The position numbers and the translations under genes were made by a program. Under the pieces are notes generated by a model. It did no database searches. It was not told the origin of the DNA and saw only the letters and a list, made by a program, of their open reading frames with translations. Positions 48,695 to 60,617 of a stretch of DNA of 64,000 nt are shown piece by piece (the stretch's first letter is position 1; each line of letters starts with the position of its first letter). Origin of the DNA: Allium sativum. Its lineage: Eukaryota; Streptophyta; Magnoliopsida; Asparagales; Amaryllidaceae. The stretch is from contig CM060923.1 in the NCBI GenBank assembly GCA_030737875.1, positions 175,935,696 through 175,999,695 of the forward strand, read 5' to 3'.

Positions 48695-51634
48695 CTAATC
48701 CAAATATCGCATTAAGTGTTGGGCATTCCATGCTCGAGGAACTTCTTCGCCATCTACGGTCGTTAACTTGAAGGTTCCTTTTTCAAGTTTCCGTTGGATG
48801 ACAAAGGGTCCTTCCCATTTTGGGCCGAGGTGAGGAAGGGATGGAAAAACTCTCTTTAACACCAAATCTCCTGGTTCAAAAGTTCTGAGGCGAACTTTTT
48901 TGTCATAATAGCGTGTCATCTGACGTCGATGTCTTGCTGCACGCAAGTCTGCTTCGTCCCTTTTCTCTTCGACTTCATCAAGAGACTCAAGTAAAAGTGC
49001 CTGATTCGTCATCGGGTCATAATACGTCACCCTGTGGGAAGGAACTTCCAGTTCAACTGGAATTACTGCTTCTGAGCCAAAGGAGAGAGAGAAAGGGGTA
49101 TGACCGGTAGCCGTTTTAAATGTTGTTCGATATGCCCACAAAGCTAGGGGCAATTCATCAACCCATCTTGCCTTTGCACGCTCCAACCGTTTCTTGAGGA
49201 TGGATTTTATAACTTTGTTTACTGCCTCTACTTGCCCATTCGATTGTGGATAGGCAACTGCAGTATATCGTTTGTCTATTTTATATTTCTGGCAAAAATT
49301 TCTGAATTTAGAGCTATCAAATTGGGTCCCGTTGTCAGTAACAATCGTCCTTGGGATCCCGAATCGGCATATAATATTTCTGACCACAAAACTTATCACC
49401 TTTCTTGTGGTGATCTTAGTCAAGGGCTCAGCTTCCACCCACTTTGTGAAATAATCCACAGCTACTATTGCATACTTAGCTCCTCCTTTAGCAATCGGTA
49501 AAACTCCAATGATATCAATTCCCCACGTGGCAAATGGCCAAGGACTCACCATCGATTTAAGCTGGGTTGACGGTGCTCTGGGAATTTTGGCGAATCTCTG
49601 GCACTTATCGCAGCGTCGTGAATAATCAGCTGCATCTTTGTTGATCGTAGGCCAGAAGTATCCGTACCGTAATATTTTCTTTGCTAAAGTTTGACCTCCT
49701 GTATGATCTCCACACTCACCCTCGTGCACTTCTCTTAGTACACGCTTGATGTCGTCGTGTGCGATACATCGTAACAGGGGCATAGAAAATCCTTGTCTAT
49801 AGAGAGTATCGTCTTGTATAACATATCTGGTTGCTTTGCGAACTACAGCTCTTTTCTCACTCTTCTTCGATGGGAGTATCCCATTCTTAAGGAAATTCTT
49901 AATTGGAGTCATCCACGACTCCTTCTCTGGTTCCGCTTCAAGAGCGAATTCAATTTCCATTGACTCAAAGCTTGGCGACTCCAACGTTTCAATTGGAATT
50001 ACCTCAGTCCCTTCTGGATTGTCAGAACTAGCCAGCTTTGCCAGTTTATCCGCTTTTTGGTTTTCGGTTCTGGGAATATGTGTTATGTTGTACCGATCTA
50101 AGCTATTCAATAGCTCTTTCACTTTCTTGAGGTAGGCAATGAGCCGAGGTCCTCGAGCCGCAAACTCCTCTCGTACTTGACAAACAACAATCTTAGAGTC
50201 ACAAAATATGTCCATCTTTTTTACTCCGAGGTCTTTAGCAAGTTTCAGCCCGGCAATCAGGGCTTCATACTCAGAGTCATTGTTAGTTGCCGAAAATTCT
50301 AATCGCAGGGCGTAATATAACGATCGTCCCTCGGGAGTGACTAAGACAATTCCAGCTCCGGACCTTCGGTCATTTTTAGCTCCATCTGTATATAGCTTCC
50401 ACGGATTCATCTCTAACTTATCCTCGGACTTGACCACTCGGTCATTGATTATTTCCTCCTCTGGAATGGTGAACTCCGCAATAAAGTCTGCTAGAGCTTG
50501 CCCCCTGATTGACTTTCGTGGTTGAAAATTCAAATCAAACTGGCTCAGTTCTATGTTCCACTTGATCAACCTTCCCGATGCTTCGGGTCTCTGCAACACC
50601 TGCCTTAACGGCTGGTCGGTGTATATGGTTATTGGATGGGCTTGGAAGTAGTGACGAAGTTTTCGGGATGCGATCAGGAGGCTGTAAGCAAGCTTCTCAA
50701 TCTTTGGGTAGTTGCGCTCTGCCGCTGCTAATTTCTTACTCACATAGTACACTGGCCTTTGTACTTTGTCTTCTTCTCGAACCAGGGCTGTGCTGACAGC
50801 GTGAGCCGAGACTGCTAGATAGACAAATAATTCTTCGTGATCTACGGGCTTTGATAAGATTGGCGGTTTTTCTAACAGCTCTAACAAATTTTGGAAGGCC
50901 TCAACACAATCGGGAGTCCACTGGAAGTTCTTCTTTCCCCTTTTTATCAAATCAAAAAACGGAACACACTTATCTGTGGCTTTGGAGATGAATCTACTCA
51001 ACGCCGCTACCTTCCCCGCCAGACTTTGGACGTCTTTAATTCTTCTTGGTTCTTCGATGTTTCTAATCGCTGCTATCTGGCTAGGGTTAATTTCAATTCC
51101 TCGGGAACTCACAATGAAGCCAAGAAACTTTCCCGACGCCACTCCAAAAGAACATTTTAAAGGATTTAATTTCATATGGTATTTTCGCAAGATACCAAAC
51201 ATTTCCGCTAAGTCTTGCGTATGACTGGAAGACTGCCTTGATTTGACAAGCATATCATCCACATAAACTTCCATAGTTTTTCCTATTTGATCATAAAACA
51301 TTCTATTTACCAAGCGCTGATAAGTAGCTCCAGCGTTTTTTAACCCAAATGGCATTACAACATAACAATATAGCCCCAAATTCGTAATGAAACTCGTATG
51401 CTCTTGGTCTGGTACATGCATAGGAATCTGGTTGTATCCAGAGTATGCATCCATGAAAGAAAGAAGTTCATGACCTACTGTCGAGTCTACAAGCTGGTCA
51501 ATCCTGGGAAGTGGGAAACTATCCTTTGGGCAAGCTTTATTTAAGTCTGAAAAGTCAATACAAGTTCGCCACTTTCCGTTTGGCTTCTTTACCAAGACGG
51601 GATTCGATATCCAGTCGGGATAAGTCGAATCTCA
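48695..51634 (-). CDS. Tat element pol: reverse transcriptase, two RNase H domains, integrase
   Basis: Open after the stop at 51632-51634. Numbered from the Met codon at 51595 (966 residues): RT with KWRTCIDFSDLNKACPKD, FMDAYSGYNQIP and YVDD at 111-114; RT-linked RNase H at about 245-345 (ITIYTDQPLR); a second, archaeal-type RNase H at about 400-525 with LYTDGA (Asp404), NNDSEYEAL, FCDSK (Asp466) and QKADKLA (Asp515); integrase zinc residues His624, His631, Cys662, Cys665; and the core triad Asp694, Asp754, Glu790, an exact D-35-E spacing. It ends in the C-terminal integrase domain (FEPGDLVLKRVF). All catalytic residues are present. This order of two RNase H domains is diagnostic of the Tat clade. 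The frame is continuous with gag and protease but separated from them by stops, so it is translated only with readthrough. Confidence 0.93.
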
Positions 51635-52690
51635 AATAAATCCATTCTGCTTCAACTTCTCTACTTCCTCTTTGAGAGCAGCCGACCTCTCTGGGCCCAG
51701 CATGCGTCTCTTTTGCTTCACAGGCGGATGCTTCGGATCCACATTCAATTTGTGACTGATAATGGAAGGTGATATCCCACACATGTCAGCATGGGTCCAG
51801 GCGAACACATCTAAGTTTGCCTTCAAGAAGTCCGTTAGTTCTTCAGCACGACGTGGATCCAATTGAGAACCAATCTTCAAAACTTTCGTCGGATCAGCTT
51901 TATCAATGGGAATTTCCACTGTCGCTTCGTTAGGAGTTGCATTCCTAGCCTCTGGTTCCTCGTCTTTTCTAGGATCCAGGTCTTCAGGTGTTCCTTTGGG
52001 CAACTCCTTTGGGGTCAATTTCTCTAATTGCTATGCCGAGTCCCCCTTTGAGGGAGATGAGGCATCCTTACTCTCAGCATTAACTCCTTTCATCAACATC
52101 TTTAGTTCGGCCACATAGCAGGCCCGTCCAGAAACCTGATCCCCTCTTATTACTCCAGTCCCGGCTTCGGTTGGGAACTTTAGTAACAAGCACCAAGGGG
52201 CGATACAAACTCTAAATTCAGCGAGGGCAGGTCTCCCTAAAAATGCGTTATATGGCGAATCTACGTCCAATACTACAAACTGAAGCATTCGCACTCTTCT
52301 ACGTTCTCCTTGCCCTAGGGTCACGGGCAACTCTATATATCCCATGGGAGCTGTCGTCGCTCCGTTGAAGCCTCTAATCCATCCTTCACAAGGTTTCAGA
52401 TCTTCGGGCTCAAGCTTCATCTGATCAAATGACTTCTTGAACAAAATATTAACGGAACTTCCGTTGTCTACTAATACCTTATGGATCAAGGCCGGCCCAA
52501 TGGTAGTAGTAATAACCAACGGATCATTAGTGGGAGATTGTATCCCCGTGTTGTCTCGGCTGCGAAATACCACGTCGTCGAACATGGTTTTTTGTTGTTT
52601 TATGGGGGTGACATCTTCCAAATCGTCACCTTCATTCACATCTAGATGCTTGGCAGCATTCACATATTGGTCCATTGACCTAAAACTTCA
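51632..52690 (-). pseudogene. Tat element protease and linker to RT, with nonsense codons
   Basis: Same frame as gag and pol. The protease part (52675-52031) has LVDNGSSVNILF (active-site Asp about 70 from the Met at 52675), a flap-like GFNGATTAPMG and NAFLGRPAL, as in Tat aspartic proteases. TAG at 52031-52033 then interrupts. The linker to RT (52030-51635) carries the conserved pre-RT text (DVFAWTHADMCGISP, HKLNVDPKHPPVKQKRR, EKLKQNGFI) and stops at TGA 51632-51634, exactly where the RT family normally has Arg (GFIR). The upstream boundary is the gag TGA (52688-52690). With three nonsense codons and no frameshift, decay is recent. Confidence 0.88.
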
Positions 52691-54754
52691 GATTGCCGGG
52701 TGAGGTCCGCCTACTATGGAGTTGATAACAATCCCTTTACCTTTCTGCTGCGCGGTAGGCTTAGGAGCAGGTAGGATCTGTTTTGGAGCCTGCTCTCCTT
52801 GCCCCCTGTCCCTCGGGGCAACTTTGTACTCATCCAACTTTCCTTCACGCAGCAGCTTTTCAATTACATCCCTCAAATGCCGACATTCATTGGTCGAATG
52901 TCCATGTGTTCCGTGAAACAAGCAAAATTTCCCTGTCGCCATTTCTTTCTCGGTCGAATAACGAGGTGGCGGTCTTTTGTACTGCAACACATTGTACGTA
53001 TCCAGGTAAATATTTTCCAGGGTGTCATTCAATGGCGTATAGTTCTCGTAGTTCTGGAATCGGGGCCTTTTGTTAGGATCGCTTCCCCTATTTCTGTTTC
53101 TCCTGTTACCGTTCGAATTACGGTTGTTGTTGTTTCCCCCATTTCCAGTATTGCTGTTTCCACCCTTGTTTCCTACATTTACTTCAACCTTGCCAGAACT
53201 TTCCCCAGACTGCTTCACGGCAATATTACTCTGCACATTCTCCTTTGAAGTTGTCTCAGACTTTCTCTTTCGGTTTGCCCTGGCCTCCTCTCGTCTTAGA
53301 TAAATATCGGCTTTTTCGTAGAATATCGCCCTTGTGGGGGGTGTCTTCCCGGAAAGGTAGTCTCCAAACTCAGATTCAGGATCAACTCCTTCCTTCAATG
53401 CCATCAGAATAGTGGGCTCATGCGGGTCACTGACCTCAGTTACAGCTTGGTTAAAACGATCAAGATATGCCCTTAAAGATTCTCCTGGTGCCTGTTTGAT
53501 TCTTGACAATTCAATAACACTTTTGGACTTTCGGGCAAGGAGACGGAACTGGTTCATGAAATGCTCGCTTAGTTCCTTGTAATTTGAAATCGAACGAGGA
53601 GGAAGTCGGGTAAACCAGAACAATGCCACATCTTCTAGGTAGATTGGGAATGCTTTGCACTTCACTTCATCTGGGGCAGCAGCAGCATTCATGAGCCACG
53701 AATATCTCATTAAATGCTGTCCCGGATCAGTCCTTCCGTTGTATTTATCCATTTGTGGCAGGTTAAAGCGTCGGGGAAACTGGAAGTCGAGGATATCATC
53801 GGTGAACGGAGTATGGCTTCGCTCAATGCCATAGTCTTCATTTGTATAATTCCGGCTCTCGGACATAATTCGGCGAACCATTGCCTGTACATCAGCACTA
53901 GTTAGGGGCTGCTCAGGTTCCCTGGCCCTAGTATCCGAGTTCCTTCCGGGCTCTTGCTCAGGAGATGCCCTTCTTCTTCGAACTGCCTCTGCTCGATTCC
54001 GTTCCCTGCGTTCCCGGTCGATCTCGGGAAGAGGGGACTGGAGTCTTTGCCCCCGAGTGGGGTCATCGGTTCCTAATGCTCGTGCGATGTCCTCGCGAGA
54101 TCCCAAAGATCCAAATGTCAGCTGCTCCACATTCTGAGGTCGTTCGAGTGGCCTCCGCTCACGGGGCCTCTCTTCCTCGGAAGATGAAGATTGATCTACT
54201 GGTGTGTGACGAACCGGTGATGGAGTTCTCTGTCGACGGAGCTCATTGATCTCCCGACTCATGAGCCTCATATTTTCCAGCATCATGAGGTTAGTGCGCT
54301 CATGAACTCTCATAGCTTCCCTTGTGCTCTCAAGCATGTCAAGCAAGCGCGAAAAATCTCCTTGAGTGATGGGCGCAGATGGATTGACCTGATCTCCAAC
54401 CCTGGCAGCTGGAATTGGAGCATTCGCAGGGACTCGAGTAGAGGTTCCAGCTTCACCAAGCATCGGGTCGGATCGGAGGTAGGAGGTCGGGTCGGATCGG
54501 AGCTGGGGTGCCTGGTCGGATCGGTGCGCAGCGAGCAGCTCAGGTCGGTTCAAATTGGGGGAATGCACTGCTTCAGAGTCTCCTACCCGGATCGGATCGG
54601 AGCTCTCCCCCTGCTGTCGGTTCGGATTTCCTGCATTGATTCTTCCTGCTGCTGAACTCTGCCCCCGAGACCTTGTTACAACAGCATTTTGCTGATCTTC
54701 GCCAGCTCCATTTCCTCGAAAAGTCTGAACTTCCTTGCCTTTTCCTTTGGCCAT
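52691..54754 (-). CDS. Tat element Gag (688 residues)
   Basis: Starts at ATG 54754, 144 bases inside the 5' LTR. The N-terminus is low complexity and includes repeated RSDP-type peptides encoded by the same CGGATCGG motif that fills the LTR. Next come an Arg/Glu-rich region, then the Ty3 Gag core (about 310-480; FNLPQMDKYNGRTDPGQHLM, YLEDVALFWFTRLPP, YKELSEHFMNQF, GESLRAYLDRFNQ). An Asn/Gly-rich linker follows, then a zinc finger CLFHGTHGHSTNEC at 611-624 (CX2HX4HX4C). This is the Tat-type gag, which builds the particle and packages RNA. It ends at TGA 52688-52690, beyond which the same frame continues into protease. Confidence 0.92.
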
Positions 54755-54897
54755 GAGTCTTCAACAATTACTTCAACGAATGTAAGAAAACGGAGAAACT
54801 TAAGGATTCACTTCTTTGAACTCAACGGTCCAAAAAGTAGAAAGAGATCCCGGAAAATAAAGAATTTAGATGAGGATTCTCAGTGAAAGCACCAAAA
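54755..54897 (-). other. 5' leader and primer binding site of the Tat element
   Basis: On the minus strand, the sequence directly after the LTR terminus is TTTTGGTGCTTTCACTGAGA. Its first 12-18 bases are in the primer binding position. I could not assign the primer tRNA by eye; it is not the initiator-Met type used by the giant-LTR element. Confidence 0.6.
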
Positions 54898-55813
54898 TGT
54901 TAGACCAAAAAGTGGTTCTAACACCCAAATTGATTAGAAACAAGATTATATGAGACAAAAATAAAAATAAACACACAGGATTTATAGTGGGTCGGCGAAG
55001 AAATGCCTACGTCCACTTATTTTTCACTATATTCAATAATTCAGTTGCAAATACAATGTAAGATTCGCTCACAACTCACTTTTGTTCACTCAAATGATTA
55101 AAACAAGAAATGAAAGATGATTTGGATTCTCCGGGAGTAATGGAGTTAGGATGATGGAGGTAGTTGGATTCTCAAAAGTGCTGAAAAAAGATCCCTCTCT
55201 TTGTCTCCAGTCGGGGTATTTATAGGTATGAATTTGCTTGAGACTTGATCCGGGTCGGGCCACGTGTCATCCATCGCACTCTCTTCGGGTTCGGATGAAC
55301 TATCAAGCTGACAACACATCAAAGAGATGGACGTTAGGGGTAGGAATTAGTCATAGCCGGTCCGGTTCTCCAGGCGATTTCACAGGAGATTAACCTGGAT
55401 CATGGGTGCGGGTCGGAGGCGTGCAGGTAAGGGGTTCGGATCGGGATACCCGATCCGAACCGGAATGACTTGGACGTCTCTCCCTCTCTAATCTATTCCG
55501 CTCCGCTCCAGCGTCGTGGCAAGCAGATGGCTTTCCATGCGAGATTTAGTTGTCCTCCGATCCGATTGGATATGCTTTACCAATCTATCCAGTTAGAGAC
55601 CACCGATCCGAACAGAGTACTCTATCCGATCCGAACCAATATGCTGCTCTAACCCGATCCGAACAGAGGATCCTATCCGATCCGAACAACCGCAGCTATC
55701 AATCTGAATTGCAGTGTTTTCTTCCAATCCGAACCGAAGTCTTATAACTTAAAATACTCTTCAATGGTTGGTTTCTTGACTTTGTGTTGCCTAGTTCACA
55801 AAGTAGGCTAACA
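54898..55813 (-). repeat. 5' LTR of the Tat element
   Basis: 916 bp, with U3 on the right (minus-strand reading). The U3 holds CCGATCCGAAC repeats (about 55433-55735) and the hairpin at 55433-55461, then the TATA box and R/U5. Its right edge is followed by CTTAT, matching the left flank of the element. Confidence 0.95.
55217..55224 (-). promoter_or_regulatory. TATA box of the Tat 5' LTR
   Basis: On the minus strand CCTATAAATACCCC is a strong plant TATA context. Transcription would start about 30 bases on, near 55190, and run into gag. The same box occurs at 42065-42072 in the 3' LTR. Confidence 0.7.
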
Positions 55814-55818
55814 CTTAT

Positions 55819-58800
55819 ATATGCATCTAACATTTCATTATCATGTGGATTAAAATTTCAAGTATTAAGAAGTTTGCCAGTTAACCACAATCAGAGTAAA
55901 ACTTGAATGCTCATGGGATTAACAAGCATCACTTAGATAAAGGTGATTGACATAGTTATCTATTTCTAGTAGCAAACATATAATTTTTAGAAACTATAAT
56001 TATTTTAACTCGGATGTCATTATTTTTTTGTTGCATGAACACACACAATCATAATATTTAGACCATTTGTGTTAACCTTGCTGAATATTCAATGTACAAA
56101 ATATTTGTCAGAAGTGCTTTATATTTTATGATGATTTTTTTTTTTTAAATTTGGTCTCCCTCTTCTATAGTTAGGTTATTTAGTATTATAACTATCCTCA
56201 AATGCTGCAATTTTTAATATCGTGTGTACTTTCTTAATTTAATGTCAAAACATTCCATTAGTGCACTATGTAATTTGAAATTTTTAAATACTTTATTGGT
56301 GTAAAATTTCTAGTGAATGTTGTTTGTTTATTATGCTTTTGGTATAATTGAATAATGAGCTAGTTGATTGTAGATAATGAAGGAAAGGATACATATCAGA
56401 AAATGATGGACAGTGCCAGGTTGAGTGGATGATTCCTCGGCCTCTCCCTTCTTCATGATACTACGGGTATGAACCCAAAATATCATAAAGATGTATAAAA
56501 GGTACATTCTTTCTTACCGTCTTCGCATTCTCAAAATCTCATTGAATAATTGCTTTGTAGTTAAATAAGCATAAATATTAGTTCATATTATTTAGGATCT
56601 CCACACATTCAAAAGGTCTGTGATGCTTTTTTTACTAGAAACTACTTATTGGCTTGGACCATATGGTATGGATGTATCTTTGAGTCTATAGTTTTTATAT
56701 TACTTAATATATTATACAGGTACTGCTAGAAGAAATAAGTACTTAACTAATCCATTGTTGAGATCATTTGTTTTTTTTTTCTTGTAAAAGTATTATTTCT
56801 TTTTATTTAAATGTCAAAGCGTTGGACCTTCAAAGACATTTGATTTTTTTGGTTTGATTTTTATTATATTCGTAACAAATTATTATTCTATGGCATGTTA
56901 GTTATGGACTAGCATAAATTGGCAAGTATTTATACAATGATGATGTGGATATTGTTGTAACTTTTATTAGGCATTTAATTATTTAACTATGTCATTAAAA
57001 GTTATTTAAATCCTATGAGAAAAAACTAGTTATTTTTGGATTCTGTTTGATTGAGATAGCTTCAAGCAACATTTTTTTCCCTAGAATAAAGCAATTTTGG
57101 TATCCTATGTAGTCTATGCATATATGGCACCATCCGCTTTGAAAACAACTACTTTATAAACTTAGTATATATTATAGTCCATAAAGCGCACGACTTTTAA
57201 ACTTCCCATTGTCGAAGTGATAACCATGTTCTAAAAACTATACACATGAGTAAAAATAATAATACAACAATACCCTGTTTAAGTCTAGAATTTTTTCCTG
57301 ATATTTATTTTGATCAATATATGCTTAATTCTACTTACTTTAGCCTACCAAAAGCACTCATACTTGTATGTTACTCAAAACTTATAGCTTTTTTTCAATT
57401 ATTCTTCGTATATAGAGGTTAGCTATAACCATTTTTTGTTTTTGTTTTTCCATGTCCGAGTTTGAGAAATTTACCTCTTTTTAGTTAATCGCTAATAACT
57501 ACATGATAAGTCAAGTTTGAATTAATCGTGCCATCTATCTAAAGGAAGTAATCCACTAGTGTCCGAGTTTGACAAATACACTGTGCAACAGTGCCAGTAG
57601 AGAAGATATGGAGGAAACCCTTTATTACATATATTTATTACATAAATGTAAGTTTCAAAAGATTGCTGAAAACGTTGTAAGTGCAACAAGCAAGATCCTC
57701 TCTTCTAATTAGGATTTGTGCTACTTGATTCTTCCATCGGATTTTTTTTGACGTCATGTTAAAAACTATTACACATCAAACCTGCATTCTGTATTTATAG
57801 CCTACTTGTAGCAAATAGCAATTTGGAAAAAGGAAAAATAATAGGAAAGAAAGTAAAAGCTTTCACATCTGTTTCTAGATTCCAAGTCTAAAATAAAATT
57901 CAATGGCATTCAGTTTTCAATCACTATCATTTCTTAACAATAGGAATTGGATGTCAATTCTCTTTACGCTATTAGTGCTCTATATTTTTTATATAGGTAG
58001 AGAGGTAACTAATAGAAGTTTACCACATTACAACGGGTGTCAATCATTGCATTTGTAATAGAGGTTAAATTAAAAATACCGAACAGTTCTAAAGTCAACT
58101 GATAATTTTATCAGCATACACCTGTAAAATAGAAGTTGTAGTATAGAACTGATCTCCCTAGAGCCTTAAAATAGTTACCCCGTTATACGATGCAAAACTA
58201 TCTAATGTGTCATTTTGCTCCTCATCCTCATTAGTTCTGTACTATGACCTCCTTCTTCAACTTGCTTAATTTAGCTTTTATAATCCATTACTTTTTCACT
58301 CTGTTTACAGTGGGTATTCGATTCAACTATGAAGGCATCCGAAACTACGATAAGTTCTATTTTCAGTTATGAAATTGCATGTTCTTTTATAGTCGTTGCA
58401 AGGAAAACTGGATTCTTGACACTGAAGAGAGGGAAAAGAGCATGCCAATTCTAGAAGAGCTGCTTCAAAAACGAGCAGCATTTGTATGTCAAAAACTAAC
58501 CTCATTTCTATTTTTTTAATAGCTGAATAGAATAGAACATTCTTTCCTTTCGCACATCTGTAACTTGTCTTAACATTTATACTTGTCAGTCGATAAGTTG
58601 CTGTAAATTGTATATCATCCATGTTTAATTTATTTTGTTACTTTCCATGTATTCAAAGAGCTCTTCATCGAGAAAATAACAAGCAACTACATTCATAGCT
58701 GTGTCCACCAACCAGTCTTACTGATACAAAAAATCGACATATTAACCTAGGCAGACGGTCTTCAACATTGATCTTACCATTCAATCCTGAAGCAGGGGTC

Positions 58801-60617
58801 AACAAATACAAGCTAACAAAGTCGTGGAGTAAGCTGATTTCTTTCTACATTTTCTCGCTATTTACTTACAAACGTTAGTTTGCATGTTAAAAAAAAATAT
58901 ACTGTCTCCTCAAAAGTAGTGAAGCTTGGATGAATCGGCCCATTTCATGCTTTCATCTTTCCCATCTCAGTTTACTTATTGTTCCAACTTGTTAATGGTG
59001 TTCTACCTTTTCAACTATAAATAATAATCAAGCCACTTGAATTTATTCATTTATTCAACGATTAATCGGACAAAAATTTAACATTTGATGCGCTATTTAT
59101 AGTTAAACTCTATTCTCCTTTTCACAAGTCCACAATAACGGTCTCAACAGACTCCTTAATTTTAGAACATTAATGTTATAGTGCTGCGTACATCTCCTTA
59201 TTTACAGCACCGTAACTACTTCTCCGACCTAACTTTTCCTTATGGAATAAAACTTGCTCTACATATTTTATGCATGGTTACATGGTCGGATATAGCCAGA
59301 GAATTTACTGTTAAAATAGTCGAAGCTTACATCATTGAAGATTAACATCTTCCTACGCTTCAACATATAGAGCTTTAACGAAGTGCCATTTTCCCGTGCG
59401 CGAACCATGGACCTCAAACTCTGAAATATGAGGTTAATTTACTTTGAATCTATGCCTAAATTTTTGTTTACATATAACAATATTACTAATGCCTAAAATA
59501 GTGAGTTTAAAATAAGCTTTTATTTGCTATGATAAATGAGAAGCATACTTGTTATAGAAAATTTTCCAAACAGAAGCGTATAACTAAAATTACATGCAAT
59601 CAGGTAGTCTAAGGCCTCAATTATAATTATATAGTTTACATGTTATGCTTTAATACTTTTACCCATTTAAAGAGCAAGATACATTTATTATCGAGACTTC
59701 AATTACATTATGCTAAAAATGTGATAATTTGGTTCAGTCGTATTGCTAGCTCCTTGATTTCAAAATATGGTGTCTTGATGTGTTTTTAGCAGCATTAATT
59801 TCAAGTCAGCAAGAAGAGCAATAATTTTCAGTTAGAAGAAACAAAGCATTTGGCAGCCAAATTCAAGGTCAGTTATGTAACATTATCTATGCCTAGAATT
59901 ACTACATGTCGAAATCAGTTGTTATTTTGGTGATTTTGGTTTGTATTTCTGATGTTGCAAATGAGTGCGAAATTTTGCTGTATTTGTCTTGCAAACTGAT
60001 ATAATTTTTTAAAAAACAAGACATAATTTCTTACACACCCACACATAACTAGAAGAATATCAAAAAAGGTGCCAGAAAGGAATGAATAAATCTGTAAATG
60101 TCACAAGTGCCACTATGATTAGCAGAGTAAACTAGGCATTTCTTTTCTTGTTTCCAATTTCGCTTACATCATAATACTACGGAAGGCTTAAGGCAGCAAT
60201 AATTTTTTTGGTTAAATAGGTTTTTAAATCATAAAAATAATATGGACAAAAATATATTTAGCTTCCAGAAATTTAAAGGAAAGTCGTAACAATAAGTACT
60301 TCCTATGAGACAATGTTATAGCAGTAAAGGAGTGACTCAAGCGGGATGGACAATCATTTTGTATATATAAGTTGATAGGTTTTGAAAAAACTAGAAGCTC
60401 AAATTAACTAATCTGGTGTTGACAGTGGTTACCGTGGTCTACTAATATTCACAGCCCACATATATGCACTTACAGTCTGCAGGAAAATATTCTCAACATT
60501 TTCGAAAGCCACTTAAATGTTAGTTTACAGTAGTAGTACACAAACACAAAATTGCATCCATTTATATAATATACTTCCGATATAAATTTACGCAAATCAA
60601 AATGCTAATTTAGCAAC
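55819..60617. other. AT-rich flank with no recognised gene
   Basis: Intron-like or intergenic sequence. Possible exon-like scraps: 56371-56455 (open for 19 codons, NEGKDTYQKMMDSARLSG), 58393-58483 (listed separately) and 59784-59870 (bounded by TTTTTAGCAG and CAAG/GTCAGT, but all frames hit stops). Nothing else could be supported. Confidence 0.5.
58393..58483 (+). other. Candidate exon, unrecognised
   Basis: Between an acceptor (TTCTTTTATAG) and a donor (TTT/GTATGT) one frame stays open for 30 codons, with coding-like composition (KENWILDTEEREKSMPILEE, then LLQKRAAF). The length fits one phase-shifted exon. The family was not recognised. It may belong to the same set of gene fragments as the VPS52 and RING pieces. 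Confidence 0.3.

Larger units (their letters stand above)
41746..55813 (-). mobile_element. Complete Tat-lineage Ty3/gypsy retrotransposon, 14,068 bp, recent
   Basis: Two 916-bp LTRs (41746-42661, 54898-55813) start TGTTAGACC and end GGCTAACA on the plus strand. The 5-bp target duplication CTTAT occurs at 41741-41745 and 55814-55818. Comparing the LTRs by eye I find five substitutions and no indels, so the insertion is young. Gag-pro-pol runs on the minus strand, so the right LTR is the 5' LTR. The dual RNase H order (RT-RNaseH-second RNaseH-integrase) and the gag C-terminal CX2HX4HX4C finger place it in the Tat clade. A second gene runs antisense between pol and the 3' LTR. Three in-frame stops break gag-pol, so this copy would need trans help unless stops are bypassed. 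Confidence 0.95.

Noticed and set aside
48913..51224. Plus-strand frames opposite pol
   Set aside because: Shadows of the conserved RT, RNase H and integrase coding sequence.
53070..54655. Several plus-strand frames opposite gag
   Set aside because: They mirror the strong codon bias of gag on the minus strand and have no recognisable domains, unlike the 44045-47736 gene.
59784..59870. Possible exon with good acceptor and donor
   Set aside because: All three frames contain stops, so it cannot be supported as coding.
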